33,847 nucleotides of DNA, from positions 1-33,847 of the forward strand of contig JAAYLV010000094.1 in the NCBI GenBank assembly GCA_012521755.1, read 5' to 3'. The first letter of the stretch is position 1, and each line of letters opens with the position of its first letter. This document shows, one piece after another, positions 1 through 10,684 of the stretch. The position numbers were made by a program, and so were the translations under genes. This stretch comes from Bacillota bacterium. GTDB taxonomy: Bacteria > Bacillota > Limnochordia > JAAZLZ01. The notes beneath the pieces were generated by a model. The model worked only from the letters and a program-made list of their open reading frames with translations. It made no database searches and had not been told where the DNA came from.

Positions 1-438
1 AAATACGGCCGGGCGAGTGAAGATCCCAATGACCTTCCGGAAGGGGCCCTATTGCCCTTGGGCTACAAGGGATATGGGCTGGCTGTGATGGGGGAGGTCC
101 TCTGCAGCGTCATGACCGGTGCGGGCATCCTGAGCGAGGTCCTAAACTGGCTCTTTAACCCGACGAAAGCGACTAATACGGGCCATGTCATGGCGGCCGT
201 CAACATCGCCCATTACATCTCCGTAGATGACTTCAAAGACCGGATGGATCAGATGCGCAATGAACTGGTGAACTGTCCCAAAGCAGAAGGAGTCGACCGG
301 ATCTATGTGCCGGGAGAAATCGAAAGCGAACTAGAGACAGTCCGGCGCAAAGGATTTGCCGTGTCGGAGGCGGTTTTCCGCGACTTGCAGCAACTAGCCG
401 CCGAATACGATGTGAAGATCGACTTTGTCATCGATTAA
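1..438 (+). CDS. Ldh-family (malate/L-lactate type) dehydrogenase, C-terminal part, 5' truncated
   Basis: The reading frame is open from base 1 to a TAA at 436-438, so the gene begins outside the window and only about 145 C-terminal residues are present. The segment GYKGYGLAVMGEVLCSVMTG and the C-terminal pattern of a PGE(I/L)E motif followed by a helix-rich tail are typical of the Ldh_2 family of NAD(P)-dependent 2-hydroxyacid dehydrogenases (malate, L-lactate, ureidoglycolate and related enzymes), which do not share the classical Rossmann fold. The protein should be cytosolic and oxidise a 2-hydroxyacid to a 2-oxoacid or the reverse. The substrate cannot be decided from the C-terminus alone. 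A TTG at 52 opens a shorter ORF, but it is internal to the family domain and is not taken as the start. The next gene, nadE, is convergent. Confidence 0.85.
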   Translation, partial: KYGRASEDPNDLPEGALLPLGYKGYGLAVMGEVLCSVMTGAGILSEVLNWLFNPTKATNTGHVMAAVNIAHYISVDDFKDRMDQMRNELVNCPKAEGVDRIYVPGEIESELETVRRKGFAVSEAVFRDLQQLAAEYDVKIDFVID

Positions 439-688
439 GGACAGACTGTTCGCGATGAAGTAAGGCGAAAGACGGGGCCTTGCCTTCGCTCGGCGGCTGC
501 GGCCGCCTCTGGCACGATCAGTGAAGTCTTGGCGCCAATGGCCATTGGCGCCCCCTCATTCAAAGCAGCATGTTGGTCGGGGCATCACCAAGTGCGCCTC
601 CTCTTGGGACCTGGCGGCAAGCTAGGTCCCTTCCAGTCATGTCGAAGGGTGAAGGCATTGTCAGACTCTGCCCGTTGGTGATTCCCCT
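439..688. other. convergent intergenic region with three inverted repeats
   Basis: No convincing gene lies in these 250 bases between the Ldh-family gene and nadE. Three potential hairpins are present: GGCGGC/GCCGCC (492-497 with 502-507), a perfect 22-base palindrome (531-552) and GGGACCT/AGGTCCC (606-612 with 624-630). None is followed by a run of T on either strand. If they end transcription they are not classical intrinsic terminators. Confidence 0.5.
531..552. repeat. perfect 22-bp palindrome
   Basis: The half site GGCGCCAATGG is followed directly by its reverse complement CCATTGGCGCC with no spacer. It lies between two convergent genes. It could form a cruciform or RNA hairpin, or be a dimeric protein site; the sequence does not decide. 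Confidence 0.6.
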
Positions 689-1453
689 TCAAGCTAGGCC
701 AAGGCGAGGAGGCTTGCCCCAGGGCCGCTGGAAAATCGTCGGAGTCCGCCGCTTGTGTTCTGTCTGGCGATGCAGGCGCAAGAGCTTCGCGGCCGCCTCT
801 TCCGGGATTGTCCTCCCCTGCAGGTAGCCGTCGATGTCGGCGTAGGAAACCCCCAGCTCCCCTTCATCGGTCTGCCCCGGCCACAACCCCGCGGAGGGCG
901 TCTTGTGGATGATGCGGTCAGGGACTCCTAAGAGGCCTGCGAGCCCCCGGACCTCCTCCTTGGTGAATTGGGCCAGGGGCAGAAGGTCGCAGCCGCCGTC
1001 TCCGTACTTGGTGAAGTAGCCCGTCCAGTACTCCGCCGCGTTGTCGGTGCCCACCACCAAGTACCCTAGAGCGTTAGCCGCGGTGTAGAGGGCGCACATC
1101 CTCAGCCTCGCCCTCAGGTTGGCGTCGGCTGAACGCCTTTCCCCCTCCTCAGGCAGGAGCCTTAAGGTTGGCTCGAGGATTGCCTGATGGGCCGGGGTCA
1201 AATCTAGCTCCCCATAAGTCAAGTCAAGAGTCTCACAGACCAGGCGGGCGTCTAAGACATCCTCGGGGGCGCTGTGGCAGGGGAGGATCAAACCCATGGA
1301 CCCGTCGGGCATAGCCCGTTTAATCAAGGCGGCAACGACCGCCGAGTCCAGTCCCCCGCTGACCCCTACGATCAACCCCTTAGTGCCCGTTTGGTCAACT
1401 TGGCCCCGCAGCCAAGCGACCAGTTCCCCAATCAATTCTCCTAGGTTTGCCAA
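689..1453 (-). CDS. nadE: NAD(+) synthase, ammonia-dependent type
   Basis: This 254-residue protein is the length expected for single-domain NH3-dependent NAD synthetase, which amidates nicotinate adenine dinucleotide using ATP in the last step of NAD biosynthesis. The PP-loop pyrophosphatase signature SGGLDS is at residues 32-37. The downstream [20 protein letters not shown] segment and the [12 protein letters not shown] segment are characteristic of the family. No glutaminase (nitrilase) domain is attached, so free ammonia is the expected nitrogen donor. The start is TTG at 1453-1451, preceded on the minus strand by a strong GGGAGGGGG about 8 bases upstream. The gene stands alone on the minus strand, convergent with the Ldh-family gene and divergent from the FAD protein at 1686. 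Confidence 0.93.
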   Translation of the reverse strand: MANLGELIGELVAWLRGQVDQTGTKGLIVGVSGGLDSAVVAALIKRAMPDGSMGLILPCHSAPEDVLDARLVCETLDLTYGELDLTPAHQAILEPTLRLLPEEGERRSADANLRARLRMCALYTAANALGYLVVGTDNAAEYWTGYFTKYGDGGCDLLPLAQFTKEEVRGLAGLLGVPDRIIHKTPSAGLWPGQTDEGELGVSYADIDGYLQGRTIPEEAAAKLLRLHRQTEHKRRTPTIFQRPWGKPPRLGLA

Positions 1454-1502
1454 GGCCGTTCCCCCTCCCGCAAGGTTGGTTGAGATATGGCTGCCGTAAT
1501 AA

Positions 1503-1508
1503 ATTATA
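1503..1508 (-). promoter_or_regulatory. possible -10 box for nadE
   Basis: On the minus strand a perfect TATAAT lies about 50 bases upstream of the nadE start codon. No good -35 hexamer is seen 16-18 bases further upstream (the 17-bp position reads AGCAGG), so this rests on the -10 match and its position alone. Confidence 0.3.
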
Positions 1509-1685
1509 GATGGGATGGCCTAAGGCCTGCTCGATTAGTCTGTCTTTCTTGCGGGAAGCTTAAGCCCGGGGGCCGCTCACCTGTATGAAGGACTCAGAGC
1601 AGGTAATAGGGAATGACTTCGTCGGGGGCATTGCTGCACACCAATCATGAGACGGGCGAACGGCCCGCCAACGGAGGAGAAGGCT

Positions 1686-3056
1686 TTGTATGACGTAATC
1701 ATTGTAGGCGCAGGTCCTGCAGGGATTTTTGCGGCTTTGGAGCTGTCGCGAAACAACCTGCGGGTGTTGATGCTCGAGAAAGGTCTCGACATCGACAGGC
1801 GCAGTTGTCCAATGAAGGTCAAGGGAAAATGCATCGAGTGTCAGCCTTGCGCCACCGTCAGCGGTTGGGGCGGCGCGGGAGCCTTCAGTGACGGCAAGCT
1901 CACCTTGGCAACGGAAGTTGGCGGATGGTTGAATGAATACATGGATATTGGCGAGCTCGAAGAGCTGATCGCCTACGTCGATGGCATCTACTGTCAATTT
2001 GGGGCGCCAAAGAAGGTGTACGGCCTGCAAGGCGATGCCCTCGATGACTTAAGAGCAAAGGCGCTCCTAGCCGAGCTGCGGCTGGTTCCCGCGGCCATCC
2101 GCCATTTGGGCAGCGGCCGCACCCAGGCAATACTGGCCGCCATGCGCGAGCATTTGCTCGGACGGCGGGTCGAGCTGATCACCAAGTGCAAGGTGGAAAA
2201 GATACTGGTTGACAAGGGATCGGTTGTCGGAGTGGAAACGGACCGGGGCACCTTCCAGGCGGGATATGTGATTGTTGCGCCGGGGAGGGAAGGGGCCGAA
2301 TGGCTGATGCAGGAGATGCGTCGATTGGGGCTGTCAACTGCGGTCAATCCCGTCGACATCGGCGTCCGGGTGGAGCTGCCCTATGTTGTGACGAGGGAGC
2401 TGACGGATAATATTTACGAGTCGAAGCTGGTCTATCACTCCCGGACCTTTAATGATAAGATCCGCACCTTCTGCGTTTGTCCCCAAGGTGAGGTGACCCT
2501 GGAGAACAACGGCGGGGTGCTCACCGTCAACGGCCACAGTCATGCCGAACGCAAGACGGAAAACACCAACTTTGCCCTCCTGGTCAGCAAGAACTTCACC
2601 GAGCCCTTCCGGGAGCCCATCGCCTACGGCAAACACATTGCCCGGCTGGCCAACCTGCTGGGGGGAGGCGTATTGGTCCAGCGTCTGGGGGATTTGCTGA
2701 GCGGCCGCCGCTCAACTCCCGCCCGGATGGCCAAGGGGACCGTCATCCCCACCCTGAAAAGCGCGACGCCCGGGGATCTCAGTCTGGTCCTTCCCTACCG
2801 CTACTTGGTGGGGATCATCGAGATGCTCCAGGCTTTAGACAAGCTAGCACCCGGCGTTTACTCCCGGAATACACTTTTGTACGGGGTGGAGGTCAAGTTC
2901 TATTCATCTAGGCTGAACCTCTCCACATCCCTAGAGACCGAAATCGCCAATCTTTTCGCCGCCGGAGACGGCGCCGGGATAACCAGGGGCTTGATGCAAG
3001 CCTCCGTCGCGGGGGTGGTAGCTGCCCGCAGCATCATGAATCGAAGCAAGAACTAG
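1686..3056 (+). CDS. NAD(P)/FAD-dependent dehydrogenase, COG2509 type
   Basis: The N-terminus YDVIIVGAGPAG gives an FAD-binding GxGxxG motif at residues 8-13. The segment SGWGGAGAFSDGKL and the C-terminal AAGDGAGITRGLMQA nucleotide-contact motif match a widespread but uncharacterised group of FAD-dependent dehydrogenases (COG2509). An N-terminal cysteine cluster (SCPMKVKGKCIECQPC) is also typical of this group. Its physiological substrate is not known. I place the start at TTG 1686 because GGAGGAGA lies 5-8 bases upstream and the protein then begins exactly at the family's usual MYDVIIVGAG. The upstream in-frame ATG at 1647 has no ribosome binding site. The predicted protein has 456 residues, near the usual length. 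It appears monocistronic, followed by 270 non-coding bases. Confidence 0.85.
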   Translation: MYDVIIVGAGPAGIFAALELSRNNLRVLMLEKGLDIDRRSCPMKVKGKCIECQPCATVSGWGGAGAFSDGKLTLATEVGGWLNEYMDIGELEELIAYVDGIYCQFGAPKKVYGLQGDALDDLRAKALLAELRLVPAAIRHLGSGRTQAILAAMREHLLGRRVELITKCKVEKILVDKGSVVGVETDRGTFQAGYVIVAPGREGAEWLMQEMRRLGLSTAVNPVDIGVRVELPYVVTRELTDNIYESKLVYHSRTFNDKIRTFCVCPQGEVTLENNGGVLTVNGHSHAERKTENTNFALLVSKNFTEPFREPIAYGKHIARLANLLGGGVLVQRLGDLLSGRRSTPARMAKGTVIPTLKSATPGDLSLVLPYRYLVGIIEMLQALDKLAPGVYSRNTLLYGVEVKFYSSRLNLSTSLETEIANLFAAGDGAGITRGLMQASVAGVVAARSIMNRSKN

Positions 3057-3273
3057 CGTAACACCGACCAGGGTCGCAGCCGGCAGACAGGGGACGCGAA
3101 TGCGGCAAAGGGATTATTCAGCAACAATGGGGTGCAAAGCTGAGACCGTCTCTTAACTGCTGGAGCAATGGCAGAGCGGATCGATTGCTTGGTGTTTCCT
3201 GAGTCTAGACCCACTTAGCCTTGCGGTTACTGAAGGCAACTCTAGCCAGTTTGCCCCCTCGATGTGATTTTAC

Positions 3274-3302
3274 TTGCGGGGGCCCCCCACCTCTGATATA
3301 AT
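3274..3302 (+). promoter_or_regulatory. promoter of tRNA-Arg
   Basis: TTGCGG (3274-3279) and a perfect TATAAT (3297-3302) are separated by 17 bases, a sigma-A-type arrangement. Transcription would start near 3309, about 17 bases before the mature tRNA. The rest of the 3057-3325 gap shows no gene or clear terminator. Confidence 0.65.
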
Positions 3303-3325
3303 ATCTCTGCGGAACCTTTGTCAGT

Positions 3326-3400
3326 GCGCCTATAGCTCAGCGGATAGAGCACCGGCCTCCGGAGCCGGGAGCGCAGGTTCGATTCCTGCTAGGCGCACCA
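3326..3400 (+). tRNA. tRNA-Arg(CCG)
   Basis: The 75-base cloverleaf is complete. The acceptor stem GCGCCTA pairs with TAGGCGC over 7 bp. The D stem is GCTC/GAGC, the anticodon stem CCGGC/GCCGG carries the loop CTCCGGA with anticodon CCG, and the T stem GCAGG/CCTGC carries the loop TTCGATT. The 3' CCA is encoded at 3398-3400. The tRNA reads the CGG arginine codon. It is followed by a T-rich stretch (TTTTTATTTC) that may end the transcript. Confidence 0.97.
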
Positions 3401-3553
3401 TTTTTATTTCTCCCGTCCGATTTCCACTGTACCCAAGTGAGGGTTGTTTTTTTGATCTCCCGGGTCGGGGGCTTTGTATTGATGACGGCAGGAATTCGGA
3501 CATGCCCGGGTGAATAGAATACTGTTCGAGGCCGATCGCTGGGGGTAAAGGTC

Positions 3554-4138
3554 TTGGATGGACCGGTCAGTATCTATCGTGGGTTGACAGAGTCGCTGCT
3601 GCTTGCCGTCAATCCGGCGAGCCTTTTTGTTGTAGCCTTCATCGAAGCCATCTTTTTCCCCGTACCACCGGATACCATTCTCCTGCCGCTGGTCCTTTTC
3701 CAACCTCGGTTGGCCCTCTTTTATGCAGGTCTGGCCACGTCAGGCTCAGTTTTGGGGGCCATGATCGGGTACGCCTTAGGGTCCTTCGGAGGGAAGTCCT
3801 TCCTCCGCAGGTGGGTTGGGGAAGAGACCTACGGCCGCTTGCAGGAGCTTTTTTCTCGGTATCAGGTGTGGGCTGTGGCCATCGCTGGATTCACCCCTAT
3901 TCCTTACAAGGTCGCAGCTATTGGCGCCGGCTGCTTTCAATTGGATTTTCGTCTATTCGTCCTCGTTTCTATTATCAGCCGGGGAGCGAGGTTCGCCTTG
4001 GAAGCGGCATTTGTCGCCCTCTTCGGCGAGCCGGTTCTCCAGTTCATCCAAAGCTACTTTGAGCTGATCACGGTCTTGGTGGCCGCTGTTTTCCTTGTAG
4101 CCTATGGCCTGCATAGACGATGGCGAAAGCCCTGGTGA
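3554..4138 (+). CDS. YqaA/DedA-like (VTT domain) membrane protein
   Basis: This 194-residue integral membrane protein has four to five hydrophobic segments. It contains the VTT/SNARE-associated pattern: an N-terminal FIEAIFFPVPPD re-entrant-type segment, a glycine-rich second helix (GSVLGAMIGYALGSFGGKSFLRRW) and the GFTPIPYKVAAIGAG motif, all typical of the YqaA branch of the DedA superfamily. DedA-superfamily members are implicated in lipid flipping and membrane homeostasis; the specific role of YqaA-like proteins is not settled. The start is TTG at 3554, with GGGGG at 3541-3545 and AAAGG at 3547-3551 as ribosome-binding candidates. It follows tRNA-Arg and ends just before a small ORF whose ribosome binding site overlaps its stop codon. 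Confidence 0.8.
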   Translation: MDGPVSIYRGLTESLLLAVNPASLFVVAFIEAIFFPVPPDTILLPLVLFQPRLALFYAGLATSGSVLGAMIGYALGSFGGKSFLRRWVGEETYGRLQELFSRYQVWAVAIAGFTPIPYKVAAIGAGCFQLDFRLFVLVSIISRGARFALEAAFVALFGEPVLQFIQSYFELITVLVAAVFLVAYGLHRRWRKPW

Positions 4139-4152
4139 GGGAGGGTTCGATA

Positions 4153-4293
4153 GTGGGGGTGAAGTTGAATGTACGCCCCGTGAAGGCTGGGCCTTGGCCC
4201 CTTGATGTGAAAATAGTGTGGCAGGGAGGTCGCATAGCCCGGTTAGTGTTCACTAGCGGTGTTGTCGTCGAGTTTTCGCGGGATAGGCGTTGA
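4153..4293 (+). CDS. small uncharacterised ORF, 46 residues
   Basis: A GTG at 4153 is preceded by GAGGGAGGG (4137-4145), a near-ideal ribosome binding site with 7-base spacing that overlaps the stop codon of the YqaA-like gene. The frame runs 46 codons to TGA at 4291-4293. The peptide begins MGVKLNVRPVKAGPWPLDVK, continues with alternating hydrophobic stretches that suggest beta strands, and ends FSRDRR. No cysteines, signal peptide or membrane segment are seen. I do not recognise the family. Its placement suggests co-translation with the membrane protein. It could be a chance ORF; the ribosome binding site is the main argument for it. Confidence 0.45.
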   Translation: MGVKLNVRPVKAGPWPLDVKIVWQGGRIARLVFTSGVVVEFSRDRR

Positions 4294-4389
4294 TTGCGGC
4301 GGTTCCTTTTTTTAGGCGTGGGAAGGGTTTCGTCCCCCAATGTTGAAACAGACGAAAGGAAGTAACACGGGTTGGAAGGGGAAATTGGG

Positions 4390-5550
4390 ATGCGCATCGT
4401 GGTGGCCCCTGATTCCTTTAAGGGGAGTGCCAGTGCTTCAGAAGTTGCGGATGCCTTGGCCCGGGGCTTAAGCCGGGCCTTGCCAAATGGTGAGTTCATC
4501 AAGGTGCCCATGGCCGATGGGGGGGAGGGGACAGTCCACGCACTAGTTGCCGCCACGAATGGGCGATTGGCTGAGGAGGAGGTGTGTGGGCCCCTGGGAC
4601 GTAAAGTCCGGGCCTTCTACGGCATAACCGGCGACGGGACCACAGCCGTCATCGAAATGGCGGCTGCGTCGGGACTGACTCTGGTGCGGCGGGAAGAACG
4701 GGATCCCCGTCGGGCGACGAGCTTTGGCACCGGCGAGCTCATTCGCGCCGCTTTGGATCAAGGATGCAGGCGGTTCATCATCGGCATCGGAGGCAGCGCC
4801 ACTAATGATGGAGGAGCAGGGCTGATCCAGGCCCTCGGCGGGCGCCTGCTCGATAAGGAAGGGAAGGAGCTTCCCTTGGGTGGGGCTTACCTTGCCCACT
4901 TGGAGCGGATCGATTTGACGGCTCTCGATCCCAGATTGAAAGAGTCCCGCTTCCTCATTGCCTGTGACGTGGACAACCCCTTGTTGGGCGAACGAGGGGC
5001 GAGCGCCGTTTACGGTCCGCAAAAAGGCGCAACCCCCCAGATGGTCAAAGAGCTGGATAGGGCCCTGGCCCGGTATGCCGAGGTTATTAAACGCGATCTG
5101 GACAAGGACGTGGCCAATGTGCCCGGCAGCGGCGCGGCGGGGGGGTTGGGAGCTGGCCTGATGGCCTTTTTAGATGCCACCCTCCACCGGGGCGTCGATC
5201 TGGTCATTGAAGCTGTGGGCCTAGCCGATAAGGTGAAGTCCGCGGACCTGGTCATCACCGGCGAAGGGTCGGTGGACGGACAGACTGTCTATGGCAAGAC
5301 GCCCGTTGGCGTTGCCCGGGTGGCCAAGAGTTTCAATAAACCGGTGGTAGCTGTGGCCGGCACCATAGGGGCCGGTGCGGAGGCGGTCTATGGGCACGGA
5401 GTTGACGTGGTCGTGGGGATTTTGGAGGGGCCGACCTCTCTGGACACGGCCATGGCCAGGGCAGTCTACTATCTGGAGACGACGGGGGAGCGGCTTGGTC
5501 GTTTACTGAAGGTTGGCGCAGGTCTTGGCTGCGCGCTACCCAGGGGTTAA
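4390..5550 (+). CDS. glxK: glycerate 2-kinase, GlxK/GarK type
   Basis: The protein has 386 residues, the family length, and opens with MRIVVAPDSFKGSASASEVA, the hallmark of the class I glycerate kinase family that phosphorylates D-glycerate with ATP to 2-phosphoglycerate. The motifs PMADGGEGT, GIGGSATNDGGAG (nucleotide-binding glycine-rich loop) and VITGEGSVDGQT near the C-terminus are all present. It is a cytosolic enzyme feeding glycerate into lower glycolysis. I choose ATG 4390 because GGAAGGGG (4375-4382) lies 7 bases upstream; the frame is open to a TTG at 4372 that lacks such a site. It precedes the nfnAB operon by 28 bases and may share its transcript, although a functional link to C1 metabolism is only inferred. 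The gene symbol denotes the family. Confidence 0.93.
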   Translation: MRIVVAPDSFKGSASASEVADALARGLSRALPNGEFIKVPMADGGEGTVHALVAATNGRLAEEEVCGPLGRKVRAFYGITGDGTTAVIEMAAASGLTLVRREERDPRRATSFGTGELIRAALDQGCRRFIIGIGGSATNDGGAGLIQALGGRLLDKEGKELPLGGAYLAHLERIDLTALDPRLKESRFLIACDVDNPLLGERGASAVYGPQKGATPQMVKELDRALARYAEVIKRDLDKDVANVPGSGAAGGLGAGLMAFLDATLHRGVDLVIEAVGLADKVKSADLVITGEGSVDGQTVYGKTPVGVARVAKSFNKPVVAVAGTIGAGAEAVYGHGVDVVVGILEGPTSLDTAMARAVYYLETTGERLGRLLKVGAGLGCALPRG

Positions 5551-5578
5551 TTGTAATTAGGCTCGAGGAGGGATGGGT

Positions 5579-7806
<2,228 letters not shown>

Positions 7807-7824
7807 GAGGGGGATGGTTGCACG

Positions 7825-8676
7825 ATGGCAGCAAAGATTATCGATGGGAAGCAGATTGCGGCCGAGATCAGGGCTGAACTGGCCAAGGAGATTGAGGGTC
7901 TGAAAAAAGAGGGTCTGAATCCTGGTTTGGCTGTGATCTTAGTGGGGGACGACCCTGCATCCAGGGTTTATGTGAACAACAAGAAAAAGGCTTGTGCGGA
8001 GGTCGGCATTTACTCCCGGGAATACGCGCTGCCCAAGGAGACTACCCAAGAGGAGCTGTTGAACCTGATTAGGGAGCTCAACCAGGACCCTGAGATCCAC
8101 GGCATCCTGGTTCAGCTGCCTTTGCCGGACCATTTGGATGAACGTCAGGTGCTGGAGACAATCAGCCCCGCCAAGGACGTGGACGGCTTCCACCCGGTCA
8201 ACGTCGGACGCTTGGTCACCGGCCAGCCTTGCCTGAAGCCCTGCACCCCCGCGGGGATCATCGAGCTCATTGACCGGACGGGGATCGAGCTCAAGGGCAA
8301 AGAAGCCGTCGTTGTCGGCAGGAGCAACATCGTCGGCAAACCCGTCGCCCTCCTTCTCCTCGCCCGCCATGCGACGGTGACGATCTGCCATTCCCGGACG
8401 GAGAGAATCGATGAGGTATGCCGGCGGGCCGATGTGCTGGTAGCGGCTGTGGGCCGGCCGGAAATGATTACAGGGGACTGGGTCAAGCCTGGCGCAGTTG
8501 TCATCGATGTGGGCATCAACCGGGTGGAAAAAGGATTGGTGGGGGATGTGGAGTTCGACTCCGCCAAAGAAAAGGCTGGCCATATTACACCGGTGCCCGG
8601 AGGCGTCGGACCGATGACCATCGCCATGCTCATGAAAAACACGGTGGAGGCAGCCCGCTCCTTGGCTAACCGCTAA
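7825..8676 (+). CDS. folD: methylenetetrahydrofolate dehydrogenase/cyclohydrolase
   Basis: The 283-residue protein is full length for FolD, which interconverts 5,10-methylene-, 5,10-methenyl- and 10-formyl-tetrahydrofolate using NADP(H). Visible family signatures are the catalytic YVNNKKKA segment with the Y-x3-K pair near residue 50, [24 protein letters not shown], the [14 protein letters not shown] nucleotide loop and [15 protein letters not shown]. The enzyme is cytosolic. It starts at ATG 7825, 18 bases after nfnB, with AGGAGGGGG further upstream than usual (about 13 bases). Adjacency of folD to nfnAB is also known in acetogens such as Moorella and suggests a supply of NADPH for the folate C1 branch. 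Confidence 0.96.
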   Translation: MAAKIIDGKQIAAEIRAELAKEIEGLKKEGLNPGLAVILVGDDPASRVYVNNKKKACAEVGIYSREYALPKETTQEELLNLIRELNQDPEIHGILVQLPLPDHLDERQVLETISPAKDVDGFHPVNVGRLVTGQPCLKPCTPAGIIELIDRTGIELKGKEAVVVGRSNIVGKPVALLLLARHATVTICHSRTERIDEVCRRADVLVAAVGRPEMITGDWVKPGAVVIDVGINRVEKGLVGDVEFDSAKEKAGHITPVPGGVGPMTIAMLMKNTVEAARSLANR

Positions 8677-8691
8677 TTAGGAGGGGTAGGA

Positions 8692-10542
8692 TTGAACCAT
8701 TGTCAAGTCAGCTTTGTCTTGCCCGAAGGCCGGGTCGTCGAGACCCGGTCTGCTTCGGGCATCACCATCCTCGAGGCTGCCCGGGCCGGTGGACTGGAGA
8801 TCCAGGCCACCTGCGCGGGCCGGGGGCGCTGCGGCCACTGCCGGGTCCAGGTTGAAGGAAAGCTTGCCCCGCCATCGCCAGTGGAGCAGCGGATCTTAAC
8901 GCCCGGGGAGAGGGCCCGGGGGATCCGCTTGGCCTGCCAGGCGCGACTTGAAGGGGACCTGAAGGTAATCCTGCCTAAAGTTGCGGCAGGGCCAGCGAAG
9001 ATCCTCACGGCCGGCACCGCCGCGGCGGTGCCGGTTGATTCTGGCTTCACAAAAAAGGTAGTCATCCTCGATCCGGCCACCCTCGAAGATGTGCGGGGCG
9101 ATTATGAGCGGCTCCGGGCGAAAGTGGAGATGTCCCAGCCGCCCCTTGCCATCTTGCGGCAGCTGGCCGCGGCTTTCCGTCAGGGTGAGGGGAAGGTGAC
9201 GGTGGCCTCTTTCAAGGACCAGGTCCTAAGCGTCGAACCGGGGGATGTCAGCGGGGAGTTATACGGGATGGCCTTCGATATTGGGACCACCACCGTTGTC
9301 GGCAGTCTGCTGGATCTTCGGACCGGCCGGGAGCTTGCCGTTTCCGCTGCAAGAAACGGCCAGGCCGTCCACGGGGCCGATGTCATCGCCCGCATCCAGT
9401 TTGCCCAGACGGTGCCGAAGGGCCTCCAAGAGATGCAAAAGAAGGTCATCCAGACCCTAAACACCATCATCGCGGACCTGCTGCAAGAGGCCAACGTCAA
9501 GCCCGAGTCAGTCTATGGTCTGTCGGTGGTCGGCAATACATGTATGCAGCATCTGCTCCTGGCCATCGACCCAAGTCCCCTGGGAACATCGCCCTATGTA
9601 CCCGTCTTCCAGTCGCCCCTGGTGGTAGAGGCGGGCGAGCTGGGTCTGCAGGTGAATCCCCAGGCTAAGGTCCTTGTCCTGCCTAATATTGCCGGGTTCG
9701 TCGGGGCCGATACTGTCGCGGTCATTATGGCCGCAGGACTAGACCAAGTCAAAGAGCCTGTGGTGGCCGTTGACATCGGCACCAATGGGGAGATAGTCGT
9801 GGCCCGGGATGGACAGCTTTGGGCCTGTTCCACCGCCGCGGGGCCGGCCTTTGAAGGGGCCCAGATCACTTGCGGCATGGGGGGAACGGCAGGCGCCATC
9901 GAAGGGGCAGACGTGATCGATGGCGAGCTAAAGCTGCAGGTCATCGATGGGGAGCCGGCGAGGGGCATCTGTGGGTCGGGACTCATTGACCTGATTGCCG
10001 TGCTCCTTGAGGCGGGAATCATTGACGAAACAGGCAGGATGCTGTCTCCCGATGAGCTGCCTGACGAAGTGCCCGCCGATTTGCGGCGGCGGGTCGTAGC
10101 CGGGGAGCGGGGCGTGGAGTTCATCCTGACCGAGGACGGAGAAAACCCGGTGGTCCTCACCCAAGGGGACGTACGGGAGCTGCAGCTGGCCAAGGGGGCC
10201 ATCTACGCAGGGATCAAGATCCTGATGAATGAGGCGGGGCTTGCTCCCCAGGATCTTAGTCAGGTAATACTTGCCGGCGCCTTCGGGAACTACGTCCGCA
10301 AGGAAAGCGCCATCGCGATCGGCTTATTGCCCATCGCCGAAAAGGACAAGATAGTCTCGGTGGGTAATGCCGCCCGGATGGGGGCCAGGATGGCGCTGTT
10401 GTCCCAGGAGGTGCGGGACCGGGCCCTGCGCGCTGCGGCCGCGGCCCAGTATGTTGAGCTTTCCGGGCGTCTTGACTTCCAGATGGAGTTTGCCGACGCC
10501 ATGCTCTTTCCCCGTCCCGGCGGGCATTTGGACAAAATATGA
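8692..10542 (+). CDS. RACo-like ATP-dependent reductive activator of corrinoid protein
   Basis: The 616-residue protein joins an N-terminal plant-type [2Fe-2S] ferredoxin domain, with cysteines C41, C47, C50 and C82 (C-x5-C-x2-C-x31-C), to a DUF4445/ASKHA-type ATPase. The ATPase shows DIGTTT at 196-201, a second DIGTNGE motif and the GICGSGLIDL segment. RACo proteins use ATP to push an electron uphill onto inactive Co(II) corrinoid and return it to Co(I). The start is TTG 8692 with AGGAGGGG at 8679-8686. It is 15 bases downstream of folD and followed by a corrinoid methyltransferase and corrinoid protein, which are its probable clients. I cannot tell from sequence whether it belongs to the CoFeSP activators or the RamA-like activators of methyltransferase systems; the 2Fe-2S domain favours RACo. 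Confidence 0.88.
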   Translation: MNHCQVSFVLPEGRVVETRSASGITILEAARAGGLEIQATCAGRGRCGHCRVQVEGKLAPPSPVEQRILTPGERARGIRLACQARLEGDLKVILPKVAAGPAKILTAGTAAAVPVDSGFTKKVVILDPATLEDVRGDYERLRAKVEMSQPPLAILRQLAAAFRQGEGKVTVASFKDQVLSVEPGDVSGELYGMAFDIGTTTVVGSLLDLRTGRELAVSAARNGQAVHGADVIARIQFAQTVPKGLQEMQKKVIQTLNTIIADLLQEANVKPESVYGLSVVGNTCMQHLLLAIDPSPLGTSPYVPVFQSPLVVEAGELGLQVNPQAKVLVLPNIAGFVGADTVAVIMAAGLDQVKEPVVAVDIGTNGEIVVARDGQLWACSTAAGPAFEGAQITCGMGGTAGAIEGADVIDGELKLQVIDGEPARGICGSGLIDLIAVLLEAGIIDETGRMLSPDELPDEVPADLRRRVVAGERGVEFILTEDGENPVVLTQGDVRELQLAKGAIYAGIKILMNEAGLAPQDLSQVILAGAFGNYVRKESAIAIGLLPIAEKDKIVSVGNAARMGARMALLSQEVRDRALRAAAAAQYVELSGRLDFQMEFADAMLFPRPGGHLDKI

Positions 10543-10684
10543 CCGGCTTAGAGCAATATTATACCGGAATTAGCAAAAACGTACCGAGGGATAAGGGAGC
10601 AAGCGTCAAAGTTATGCCGTAATGGAGAATTAAGCCTGGGGTGCGGTTTTGTCCAATTCCGGCCCAACCCCGGAGGAGGTAACT

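Noticed and set aside
10543-10684. Possible cobalamin riboswitch ahead of the methyltransferase gene
   Set aside because: The gap of about 140 bases is too short for a typical full element and lacks a recognisable B12 box; only a weak AT-rich patch near 10558 was seen.
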